From contig JBKQWK010000258.1 of the NCBI GenBank assembly GCA_052139595.1, positions 1 to 15,227 on the forward strand: a DNA stretch of 15,227 nucleotides. Direction: 5' to 3'. Shown here in pieces: positions 7,261-13,917 of the stretch. Positions within the stretch are counted from its first letter, which is position 1; every line of letters starts with the position of its first letter. The DNA comes from JBKQWK01 sp052139595 (lineage in GTDB: Bacteria; Actinomycetota; Thermoleophilia; UBA2241). The notes under the pieces were generated by a model. It was given only the letters and a program-made list of their open reading frames with translations, was not told where the DNA came from and did not search any database. The position numbers and the translations under genes are program-made.

Positions 7261-8280
7261 TCAGAAGATCCCGAAGCGCACGACCGAGACTAGACCGAAG
7301 ACGAGCGAGTAGACGACGAAGGGCAGCAGGGTTCGCGTCCTGAAGTAACGCGAAAGGAAGACGATGGCGCCCAGTGACGAAGCAGCAGCAGCTAGTGTGC
7401 CGGCCACAACTGGGCCGCGGATACCAGCAGACAGCGGCCCGGTCAGATCAGGCAGCTTGAGAATGCCGGCGGCAAAGATCACCGGCGTCGAGAGCAGAAA
7501 CGCAAAGCGCATCGCGTTCTCATTGCTCAGCCCGCGAAACAGCCCGCCCACCATAGCAACGCCCTCGCGGCTGATCCCTGCGAACAAAGCGAGTATCTGA
7601 GCCGCGCCGATCACCACCGAGCTGGCCACGCCGATCCGCGCCAGTTCGTGCTCGGCTGAGGCGTCCATTGCTACGATGCGTTCGTCGCGGAAACGTGGCC
7701 CGCCCAGCTGACGCGAGTGCGAACCATCTACGACCACTGCGGCGATGGCCCGAGACGATGCGCTCGTGCCTCGCGCTGCCGTTGCAGCCGAACCGGCTGC
7801 GAGCTGAGCGTTGCGCCGTCGATAGAGTTCACCCACCAGCAGGATCACCCCGTTCGCCATGAGAAACAGGGCCGCGGCCAGAGGCTTGGCGAAAAGAGTT
7901 CGGAACTGGCGCTCGAAGGCAAGCCCGAGAATGCCAACCGGCAACGTCGCGAGCACGATGAGCCAGGCCAGCCGCTCGGCATCGGTCGCGATCCGGCGGC
8001 GGCGCACCGAGCCGAGGAAGCCGGTCACGAGACGTAGCCACTCGTGCACGTAGAATCCGACGAGCACAAGAGCGGTCGCCAGGTGCAGACCGACAAGAAA
8101 GGCGAGGTAAGGGCTCTGCGGGCTCGACTCCTCAGAGACAAGGGTTGCCCAGCTGCCGCCAAACCACGACGGGATCAGCACCGTATGGCCCAGGCTCGAG
8201 ATCGGAAACAGCTCGCTCACGCCCTGGATGAGACCGATCACGATGGCCTGAAAGAAGCTCATCTGGTAGACGTGCGGCAC
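7261..8280 (-). CDS. uppP: Undecaprenyl-diphosphatase-like membrane protein (UppP/BacA family)
   Basis: UppP enzymes dephosphorylate undecaprenyl pyrophosphate to recycle the lipid carrier of cell-wall synthesis, releasing phosphate. This protein has 339 residues. Family motif 1 is QGVSELFPISSLGH (residues 19-32), keeping the catalytic-region Glu23, Ser28-Ser29 and His32. Motif 2 reads AGISREGVAMVGG (234-246) against the usual PGTSRSGATIIGG, keeping the Arg but with Glu239 for the second Ser. Multiple hydrophobic spans are visible. It is longer than the roughly 270-residue E. coli enzyme because of a hydrophilic insertion at about 157-213, rich in Ala, Ser and Arg. The GTG start at 8280 has AAGGAG eight bases upstream; an ATG at 8262 lacks one. 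It lies between the two Pst sets and may be functionally independent of them. Confidence 0.88.
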   Translation of the reverse strand: MPHVYQMSFFQAIVIGLIQGVSELFPISSLGHTVLIPSWFGGSWATLVSEESSPQSPYLAFLVGLHLATALVLVGFYVHEWLRLVTGFLGSVRRRRIATDAERLAWLIVLATLPVGILGLAFERQFRTLFAKPLAAALFLMANGVILLVGELYRRRNAQLAAGSAATAARGTSASSRAIAAVVVDGSHSRQLGGPRFRDERIVAMDASAEHELARIGVASSVVIGAAQILALFAGISREGVAMVGGLFRGLSNENAMRFAFLLSTPVIFAAGILKLPDLTGPLSAGIRGPVVAGTLAAAASSLGAIVFLSRYFRTRTLLPFVVYSLVFGLVSVVRFGIF

Positions 8281-8750
8281 CTCAGCAACTCCTTCCTCGA
8301 CGAAGTTGACGGCAACGTTTCGGGCGGCCGCCTACGTCATCGTCACGCCGTCCAGCCGCTCCGGACGCCGAGCCGCCGGCGGCCCGGTTGTTACCGGCCT
8401 CTCCGTGGTAACCAGCGCCAACGCGACGCTTGCCAGTTCATGGAGCCCAGTCTGATCACCGAAGATGAAGAGAAGATGAGGAGCGCGTGAAGTGGCCATG
8501 AGACTTGCCAAGCCGGGGGTCGACTGGATTGCAGAGTGCGATTGCGGTTCGTCTTTCTGCTGCGCCCCTCACGGCGATCGTTCGCTGACGAAGAGCGTTC
8601 GCCGCTGTCGCCGAGACTTCCGGTGAGACGCCGGAACCGATGTGATTCGCAGACGCAGGTTGTTCACGCTGTCGTAACGCACGGCTGACTTCACCCTCAT
8701 CAGGTTCTGCTTTCATGCGCCTATTACGACTCGCGCCCTGAGGGAGAAAC
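8281..8750. promoter_or_regulatory. Divergent intergenic region between uppP and the response regulator, with weak Pho-box-like repeats
   Basis: About 470 bases with no convincing gene. It must hold the promoters of uppP (minus) and the regulator (plus). Near the regulator, TTCACCCTCAT (8690-8700) and TTCATGCGCCT (8712-8722) lie 22 bases apart, with a non-matching 11-base unit between them, which resembles a weak Pho box about 30-60 bases from the ATG. Two small inverted repeats are seen: gttacc/ggtaac (8390-8395/8407-8412) and ttccgg/ccggaa (8618-8623/8631-8636). GAGGGAG precedes the ATG at 8751. Open frames here are Arg-rich and unrecognised. Confidence 0.35.
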
Positions 8751-9512
8751 ATGGACAGAGCACGCATCCTCGTCGTTGACCGCGACGCCAACGCTCAGAG
8801 GCTCGTTGCTGCCGACCTGGAAGGAGAAGGCTACTCGATTGTTCGTGCGGCCACAGGTGAGCAGGCCGTGCGCATGGCATGCGCCCACCCGCCCGACCTC
8901 ATCATTCTCGAGCAGACACTCCCCGACCGCACCGGTCTCGATGTCCGTCGAACTCTGCAGCAGGCTGCCAAGACGCGCGACATCTCCTGCCTGGTGCTGA
9001 ACGCTCAGTGGGAGGAGATTGACATCGTCACCGGCCTCGAGCTGGAGGTGAGCGACCACCTCAGCAAGCCGTTCAACCGGCGCGCACTGGCGACCCGTGT
9101 TCAGGCAGTACTGCGACGCGAGTCGGTCAAGCTTGACAACCCCACAGTCGTGGAGGTCGGTGCCATCACGATTCACCGGGGACGACGCGAAGTTCTGGTT
9201 CAGGGTCATCCGGTTGAGGTTACGGCGACCCCGTTTCGCATTCTTCTCTTGCTGGCCAGCCAGCCGGGCTGGGTCTTCACACGTCGACAGATCGCCCAGG
9301 GCGCGCCCTCCATGGCCGCGGTGTCAACGGCCGCGCGGTCGACACGCACGTTGTCGACTTGCGCCGCAAGCTCGACGACAACTATTGAGACCGTTCGTGG
9401 CTTTGGCTACCGACTGACGGCGATGTCCGCCAGTGCTCAGTTGGACAGTGCCTACACGGCGAGCGGGTCGTCTGTCCCGGTCACACAGAACGGACGAGGG
9501 CCGGAGATCTGA
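8751..9512 (+). CDS. Atypical OmpR/PhoB-family response regulator, phospho-Asp replaced, recognition helix frameshifted
   Basis: A receiver plus winged-helix transcription factor of 253 residues, directly upstream of pstC2, so it is presumably the phosphate regulator. The receiver begins ILVVDRD (6-12) and keeps Lys106 in SKPF. The phospho-acceptor Asp is Glu54 (LIILEQTLPD), and the conserved Thr/Ser is Asn84 (LVLNA). The C-terminal domain keeps the beta-strand part (GRREVLVQGHPVEVTATPF), GWVFTRRQI and the final wing IETVRGFGYRL. The stretch between, at about 9300-9383, is Ala/Ser/Thr-rich and unlike the family. In the frame two bases ahead (codons starting at 9299, 9302 and so on) it reads GVNGRAVDTHVVDLRRKLDDNY, a perfect OmpR-type recognition helix. 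Two compensating indels are therefore present, either real or sequence errors. GGGAG precedes the ATG. No kinase gene adjoins. Confidence 0.85.
   Translation: MDRARILVVDRDANAQRLVAADLEGEGYSIVRAATGEQAVRMACAHPPDLIILEQTLPDRTGLDVRRTLQQAAKTRDISCLVLNAQWEEIDIVTGLELEVSDHLSKPFNRRALATRVQAVLRRESVKLDNPTVVEVGAITIHRGRREVLVQGHPVEVTATPFRILLLLASQPGWVFTRRQIAQGAPSMAAVSTAARSTRTLSTCAASSTTTIETVRGFGYRLTAMSASAQLDSAYTASGSSVPVTQNGRGPEI
9299..9388 (+). other. Out-of-frame segment encoding the missing recognition helix of the regulator
   Basis: Codons starting at 9299 give GRALHGRGVNGRAVDTHVVD, then LRRKLDDNY and a TGA at 9386-9388. This is the HTH recognition region expected between FTRRQI and IETVRGFGYRL, both of which are in the main frame. 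The entry shift is equivalent to one lost base near 9293-9305, around a ccc-a-ggg run. The exit is equivalent to one gained base (or two lost) at about 9383. The net length change is zero or three bases, so the downstream wing and stop stay in frame. Confidence 0.75.
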
Positions 9513-9513
9513 G

Positions 9514-10503
9514 ATGGGCACAAGCCAAACGGAACTTCCACTTCCAGAAGGCGCTGCCAGCGGCCCAGCAGGGCGCCGCCTACGCCGCTTCTTCGACCCG
9601 GTCTTTCAGCGCTTCACGGCGCTCTGCGCCGTGCTCATCGTGGCCTTGGTCATCGGCACGGTATACCTACTGTTCGCCGAATCCAGGTCCACCATGTTCC
9701 ACTTTGGGACAAAGTTCATCACCTCGACCACCTGGGACCCCAACAGCAGCTCCTACGGCATCCTGACGGCAATCTACGGCACGCTGGCCTCGACGGCGAT
9801 CGCGCTGCTGATCGCCGTTCCTCTGGCGCTGCTCATCGCCCTGCTTCTGGTGGAGTTCGCACCTCCCGCCCTCAGCCGGACAGTGGGCACCATGGTCGAA
9901 ATGCTGGCGGCGATTCCCAGCATCATCTTCGGCATGTGGAGCCTCATCGTTTTGGCCCCCTTTTTGGGCAACCACATCGAGCCTTGGCTCGGCAGTCATC
10001 TGGGCTTTCTGCCCATCTTCAACGGCAGCAACGGCTACCTGGGCTACGACGTCTTCACGGCCGGCGTGATCCTGGCTCTGATGATCCTGCCCTTCATCAC
10101 CGCCGTGGTTCGCGACGTCCTCAACATGGTGCCACCGATGCTCAAGGAGGCTGGCTACGCGGTGGGCTCGTCAACCTGGGAGATAGCCCACAAGATCAGC
10201 ATGCGTCACGGCTCGGCAGGGATCATTGGCGCGATCATCCTCGGCTTGGGCCGCGCCATCGGTGAGACGATGGCCGTCGCCTTCGTCGTCGGCAGCTCCA
10301 CTTCGTGGGGCGGCTTCTCGCTGTTTAATCCGGGCTACACGATCTCATCGCTGATCGCCACCAAGTTCGGTGAGGCCCAGGGGATCGAGCTGGGCGCCCT
10401 GACCGAAGCGGCCTTCGTGCTGCTCGTCATGGAGCTGTTTATCCAGCTCGCCGCGCAAACCTGGCTACGCCGAGCACGCGCCAAAACCGGGGGCAGAGCA
10501 TGA
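9514..10503 (+). CDS. pstC: Phosphate ABC transporter permease PstC (set 2)
   Basis: A 329-residue PstC. A polar N-terminal tail is followed by a hydrophobic span (ALCAVLIVALVIGTVYLLF), the extracytoplasmic FITSTTWDPNSSSYGILTAIYG segment and the permease core with LAAIPSIIFGMWSLIVLAPFLG. The C-terminal LGLGRAIGETMAVAFVVG is diagnostic of PstC. The EAA loop is diverged: LKEAGYAVGSSTWEIAHKISMRHGSAG, where set 1 has ATRWEMVRMVVLPYARPG. This loop contacts the ATPase, so the two permeases may present different surfaces to PstB. The ATG at 9514 follows the regulator stop by one base and has GGAG seven bases upstream. It overlaps pstA2 as ATGA. No ATPase gene is found in this set. Confidence 0.95.
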   Translation: MGTSQTELPLPEGAASGPAGRRLRRFFDPVFQRFTALCAVLIVALVIGTVYLLFAESRSTMFHFGTKFITSTTWDPNSSSYGILTAIYGTLASTAIALLIAVPLALLIALLLVEFAPPALSRTVGTMVEMLAAIPSIIFGMWSLIVLAPFLGNHIEPWLGSHLGFLPIFNGSNGYLGYDVFTAGVILALMILPFITAVVRDVLNMVPPMLKEAGYAVGSSTWEIAHKISMRHGSAGIIGAIILGLGRAIGETMAVAFVVGSSTSWGGFSLFNPGYTISSLIATKFGEAQGIELGALTEAAFVLLVMELFIQLAAQTWLRRARAKTGGRA

Positions 10504-11369
10504 GCGCCGCAGCGCTGCACACCCGGAGCACCCTTGGCCGCAAGATGACCAACGCGGCAGTTAAAACCCTGGCCTGGGGTGCAGCTGCTTTCGGCGTGGG
10601 GGTCATGATCCTTCTCGTCTACACAGTCGTCTCCAAGGGTAGCGGCGCAATCAACTGGGATTTCTTCACCCAGCTTCCGCCGCAAGCGAACCAGGCGAGC
10701 GGCGGCGGACTCGCCAACTGCATCGTTGGCACAGCGCTCATCGTCGGACTGGCGACGCTGATCGGCATCCCGGCAGGATTTTTCGCCGGAGTGTGGCTGG
10801 CCGAGTTCGGGCGTGGCGGCCGTGCGGCGGCCGGTGTACGCCTGACGGCGAACCTGCTCATGGGCGTCCCTTCTATCGTGGTCGGCATGTTCGTCTTCGC
10901 CCTTCTCGTCAAGCCGTTGCATTCTTTCTCGGCCTACGCCGGCGCCTTCGCGCTGGCCGTGATCATGATCCCGGTCATGGCGCGCACAACTGAGGACATC
11001 CTGAATCTCGTCCCCAATGAGATACGCGAGGCAGCCCTGGCGATGGGGGCGCCGCGCTGGAAGGTGACTCTGGGGGTCCTCATCAAGATGGCAAGAAATG
11101 GTCTTCTTACCGGTGGCCTGCTTGCCGTGGTGCGCGTCAGTGGCGAGACAGCGCCGCTCATCCTCACCGTCCTCGGCAGTCAGTACTGGCCACATCTCGC
11201 CCACCTCAACCAGCCGACCGCCAACCTGACCTTCCAGATGTACACGCTCATGAGCTCCCCTTATCCGCGCTGGATCCAACTCGCCTGGGGGGGTGCGTTG
11301 CTGATTGTCGTCACCGTCCTGGGCTTGAACATCTTCACCCGTATCGTCTTTGGCGGCAGGAGGCAGTAG
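10500..11369 (+). CDS. pstA: Phosphate ABC transporter permease PstA (set 2)
   Basis: A 289-residue PstA, partner of PstC2. Family features are KGSGAINWDFFTQLPP after the first span, GGGLANCIVGTALIVGLATLIGIPAG, LMGVPSIVVGMFVFALLV, the EAA loop EIREAALAMGAPRWKVTLGVLIKMARNG and SGETAPLILT. The start ATG lies inside the pstC2 stop (ATGA at 10500-10503), so translation is coupled. About 180 bases separate its TAG from pstS2, and they contain promoter-like repeats. As in PstC2, the segment after the EAA motif (LIKMARNG) lacks the LP found in set 1 (VLPTAAGG). Confidence 0.95.
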   Translation: MSAAALHTRSTLGRKMTNAAVKTLAWGAAAFGVGVMILLVYTVVSKGSGAINWDFFTQLPPQANQASGGGLANCIVGTALIVGLATLIGIPAGFFAGVWLAEFGRGGRAAAGVRLTANLLMGVPSIVVGMFVFALLVKPLHSFSAYAGAFALAVIMIPVMARTTEDILNLVPNEIREAALAMGAPRWKVTLGVLIKMARNGLLTGGLLAVVRVSGETAPLILTVLGSQYWPHLAHLNQPTANLTFQMYTLMSSPYPRWIQLAWGGALLIVVTVLGLNIFTRIVFGGRRQ

Positions 11370-11430
11370 GGCCAGCGAAGCCACCTCAAGCAGGCGCTTT
11401 GCCGTGCGCTGATACTTCCCTCGCAGAAAT

Positions 11431-11495
11431 CTCACGGGCACCGCGTGTCAATCTCATGGGAACGTCATGGGCAGCTCACAATGGCTGCCTAGTCT
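11431..11495 (+). promoter_or_regulatory. Pho-box-like direct repeats and candidate promoter upstream of pstS2
   Basis: On the plus strand, CTCACGG (11431), CTCATGG (11453), GTCATGG (11464) and CTCACAA (11475) start at 22-, 11- and 11-base intervals. The unit at 11442 is degenerate. This matches the 7+4 organisation of PhoB/PhoP sites, and one unit also resembles CTCACAG in the pstS1 array. A -10-like TAGTCT follows at 11490-11495, about 55 bases before the pstS2 ATG. A small inverted repeat, ggcagc/gctgcc (11470-11475/11484-11489), overlaps the last unit. pstS2 thus probably has its own phosphate-responsive promoter. Confidence 0.55.
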
Positions 11496-11550
11496 GCTCG
11501 CGACGTGGCGTTCCGTCACGGTCGGTAATCGGAAGATACGAGGAGGTTTC

Positions 11551-12618
11551 ATGAAAAGAAGAAGTGACAAGGGGAGATTCACTCTCGCGGCAGCACTAGT
11601 AACTGCCATCGTCAGTTGTCTCTCGATCCTGGCAACACCGGCCTTCGCCGCCACGGCGATCACCGGCGCAGGCTCGACCTTCGCCCAGCCGCTTTATCAG
11701 AAGTGGGGCAGAGCGTACCCAAGCATCTCGCTCAACTACCAGGGCGTCGGTTCGGGCCAGGGCATCACCGATATCGAGTCCGGGTTGGTCAACTTCGGCG
11801 CCAGCGACATGCCCCTCACCGTCAGCGGCTCGACCGGCCTGACTGCCAACCACCTCGTGCAGTTCCCTACAGCAGTTGGTGGCGTTGTGCCGATCGTCAA
11901 CATCCCGGGCGTCTCTGCCGGCAAGCTCAAGTTGAGCGGCGCGGTCCTGGCCGAGATTTACGTAGGCAAGATCACCACCTGGAACAATAAGGCGATCACC
12001 GCTCTGAATCCCGGCCTCAAGCTCCCGAACACACATATCACGCGCGTGGTCCGTTCCGACGGCTCGGGAACGACCTTCATTTTCAGTAGCTATCTCAAGG
12101 CGGTTTACTCATCGTTCCCGACGCCGGGTAAGACCGTAAGTTGGCCAGGCGTCACCGTCGGCGGCCTGCACACCCCGGGCGTCATTGCCATCGTCAACCG
12201 GATCAAAGGCGCCATCGGCTACTCTGAGTACTCCTACATCACACCCGACCACTTGACATGGGTCGCAGTCAGGAACCGCAGCGGAGCCTATCCCAAGCCC
12301 AACGAGGGCAACTTCGCCGCCGCTGCCAAAAGCGCCAAGTGGAGCAGCGCGAACGGTTTCTACACGCTGCTCGTCAATCAGTCGGGCACGAACACATGGC
12401 CGATAGTCGGTGCCACCTATGCTCTCGTCCAGAAGAGCCAGAAGAGCTACAGCACGGCTCATGCCCTGCTGAACTTCTTCAACTGGGGCTACAAGAATGC
12501 GACGGCGATCGCGAGCGCCAAAGCGCTTGACTACGTGCCGATCCCGGCCAGTGTCTACACGGCCGTAGAGAAAACGTGGCATGCTCAGATCACGGCCTCC
12601 GGCAGGGCCTGCTGGTGA
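11551..12618 (+). CDS. pstS: Phosphate-binding protein PstS (set 2)
   Basis: Extracytoplasmic phosphate-binding subunit, 355 residues. The ATG at 11551 is preceded by GAGGAGG; the longer frame from 11467 runs across the Pho-box region and is rejected. The signal peptide has KRR, a hydrophobic core and a likely signal-peptidase I site, PAFA-AT (cleavage after about 33). An internal IVSC at about 20-23 leaves lipidation possible. Binding elements are TGAGSTF (38-44), GSGQGI (67-72), NFGASD (81-86) and RSDGSGTT (168-175). The last keeps the Arg, Asp, Ser, Gly and Thr used by E. coli PstS, unlike PstS1, which has Asp at the Thr position. PstS2 also lacks the long Ser/Ala linker of PstS1. It is last in its set, unusual for pst operons, and two hairpins follow. 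Confidence 0.93.
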   Translation: MKRRSDKGRFTLAAALVTAIVSCLSILATPAFAATAITGAGSTFAQPLYQKWGRAYPSISLNYQGVGSGQGITDIESGLVNFGASDMPLTVSGSTGLTANHLVQFPTAVGGVVPIVNIPGVSAGKLKLSGAVLAEIYVGKITTWNNKAITALNPGLKLPNTHITRVVRSDGSGTTFIFSSYLKAVYSSFPTPGKTVSWPGVTVGGLHTPGVIAIVNRIKGAIGYSEYSYITPDHLTWVAVRNRSGAYPKPNEGNFAAAAKSAKWSSANGFYTLLVNQSGTNTWPIVGATYALVQKSQKSYSTAHALLNFFNWGYKNATAIASAKALDYVPIPASVYTAVEKTWHAQITASGRACW

Positions 12619-12657
12619 GCAGCGAAGTCCCCGGGGTGAGCACATCCTGAGTTCGCA

Positions 12658-12683
12658 GGATCTCCGCTGAAAAGCGGAGATCC
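12658..12683 (+). terminator. Hairpin after pstS2 with GAAA loop
   Basis: ggatctccgct (12658-12668) and agcggagatcc (12673-12683) form an 11-base perfect stem closed by a GAAA (GNRA-type) tetraloop, 40 bases after the pstS2 stop. The downstream sequence is only mildly T-rich (atcttctct). A transcript end for the pstS2 operon is likely. Confidence 0.65.
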
Positions 12684-12707
12684 ACGCTATCTTCTCTGAC
12701 CGACAGG

Positions 12708-12762
12708 GGGCGCCGCTCTCTGCGCAAGATCCGAGACCGTTCTTGCGCAGAGAGCGGCGCCC
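12708..12762. terminator. Second, 22-base-pair perfect hairpin between pstS2 and the nucleotidyltransferase gene
   Basis: Arms 12708-12729 and 12741-12762 (gggcgccgctctctgcgcaa... and its exact complement) surround an 11-base loop. It lies 25 bases after the GAAA hairpin. There is no U-tract on the plus side. It resembles the 22-base-pair hairpin downstream of uppP in size but not in sequence. The remainder of the gap (12763-12928) shows no further gene or clear promoter. Confidence 0.6.
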
Positions 12763-12928
12763 AATCGTTGCGTGTCAAAAGTCGGCCACTCATCATGCTC
12801 CCCTCACCAGCATCTAACTCGACGGTCCTAAGCTTCGTCGCAGGCAGGACAAACAGGTGCAAAGCCACAAGCACGTGAGTGTTCGATCGAACGGTTTCAC
12901 TCCGGCAGGAAGTGGAGGTAAGCAAACG

Positions 12929-13801
12929 ATGAACCATAGCGAGCAACTCTTGGCGGAGGGACAGCAGATCGTCGCACTGGCTGAGCGTCGCCAGGTGACG
13001 CTGCGCCTGACCGGCGGCATTGCCGTCTATCACTATGCGCTCGACCGAGCCTTTGCCGAGCGCGAGCACAACGATATCGATCTCGTGGGCCTGCAGCAGC
13101 AAGCGAGCGCCATAGCGACATTGTTCTCCTCGCTCAGCTACCGGGAGAACATCACGGTCGCGCAGGCGACCGGCGGCGCTCAACGACAGTTCTTTCCCTG
13201 GCCGCCGGTGTGGGGTGCAGCGGCCTGGAGCGCCCACCGGTCGCTGCTCAAGGACGCGCCGCCTGACCACATCGACGTCTTCCTTGATGCCATGCAGATG
13301 GATCACACGCTCAAGATACGCGGCCGCCTCAACCTGGAAAGCGACGCTATCTCGGCCGCTGATTTGCTCCTAAGCAAACTGCAGATCGTCAGGCTGGCGG
13401 AGAAAGACGTCCACGATCTGATCACCCTCTGCAAGGACATTGCTGTTGTGGCGAGCGATCACTCAGGGGCGCTGAACCTGCACTATCTGGCCAAGGCCTG
13501 CGCCACCGACTGGGGCCTCTTCGTCGACGTGCTCGCCAATAGCGAAAAGGTCATCTCCCTCGTCGACCACTACCCACTGACAGAGGCTGCGGCGAGCCGC
13601 GTACAGACGACGCTCAAGCTCGCCCAGCAGATGATCCTCGACGAGCCCAAAAGTCTGCGCTTTCGCCTACGCGCCCGTATTGGTCGTCGTCTACCCTGGC
13701 ACCGCGAGGTCGAAGAGACGCAGGCCGTGCCTGCCATCGCCACGGTATCTGTGGGACAAGCGTCGAACAAACCGAAGGGGCGAAATGATGCGGCCGCCTG
13801 A
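12929..13801 (+). CDS. Nucleotidyltransferase-fold protein of unknown function
   Basis: About 290 residues. The N-terminal part has the minimal signature of the DNA polymerase beta-type nucleotidyltransferase fold: LTGGIAVYHY (Gly29-Gly30) followed by HNDIDLVG (Asp49, Asp51). Further on, ISAADLLLSKLQIVRLAEKDVHDLITL (about residues 148-175) resembles the Lys-containing segment of AbiEii/DUF1814-like and related nucleotidyltransferase proteins. A middle HIDVFLDAMQMDH could supply the third acidic residue. The C terminus is basic, then low-complexity. I chose the ATG at 12929, with GGAGG ten bases upstream; an in-frame start at 12857 adds a nonconserved 24 residues. No partner toxin, antitoxin or AbiEi-type gene adjoins. 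Substrate and role are unknown. Confidence 0.75.
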   Translation: MNHSEQLLAEGQQIVALAERRQVTLRLTGGIAVYHYALDRAFAEREHNDIDLVGLQQQASAIATLFSSLSYRENITVAQATGGAQRQFFPWPPVWGAAAWSAHRSLLKDAPPDHIDVFLDAMQMDHTLKIRGRLNLESDAISAADLLLSKLQIVRLAEKDVHDLITLCKDIAVVASDHSGALNLHYLAKACATDWGLFVDVLANSEKVISLVDHYPLTEAAASRVQTTLKLAQQMILDEPKSLRFRLRARIGRRLPWHREVEETQAVPAIATVSVGQASNKPKGRNDAAA

Positions 13802-13917
13802 GGCTAGAGTGATGAGAAGATCACGAGGCGCGAGCATTGGCAGCATCGCGCTCACACTCGGCTTCGTCGAATCTCCTCGCTAGCGCTCGGGCCGGTCGGA
13901 TCATGCTTCCCTGCGAG

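Noticed and set aside
8044..8490. 148-codon plus-strand frame over the uppP start and upstream region
   Set aside because: The first half is antisense to uppP and the product is unrecognised; uppP motifs are unambiguous on the other strand.
10335..11441. 368-codon minus-strand frame opposite pstA2
   Set aside because: Charged, His/Asp/Arg-rich antisense shadow of pstC2/pstA2 in a GC-rich genome; no recognisable domain.
11467..11550. Upstream extension of pstS2
   Set aside because: It overlaps the Pho-box-like repeats and -10 region, and lacks signal-peptide character; the ATG at 11551 has a strong ribosome-binding site.
12619..12928. CRISPR array or small RNA between pstS2 and the nucleotidyltransferase gene
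   Set aside because: Only two unrelated hairpins are present; there are no repeated spaced units.
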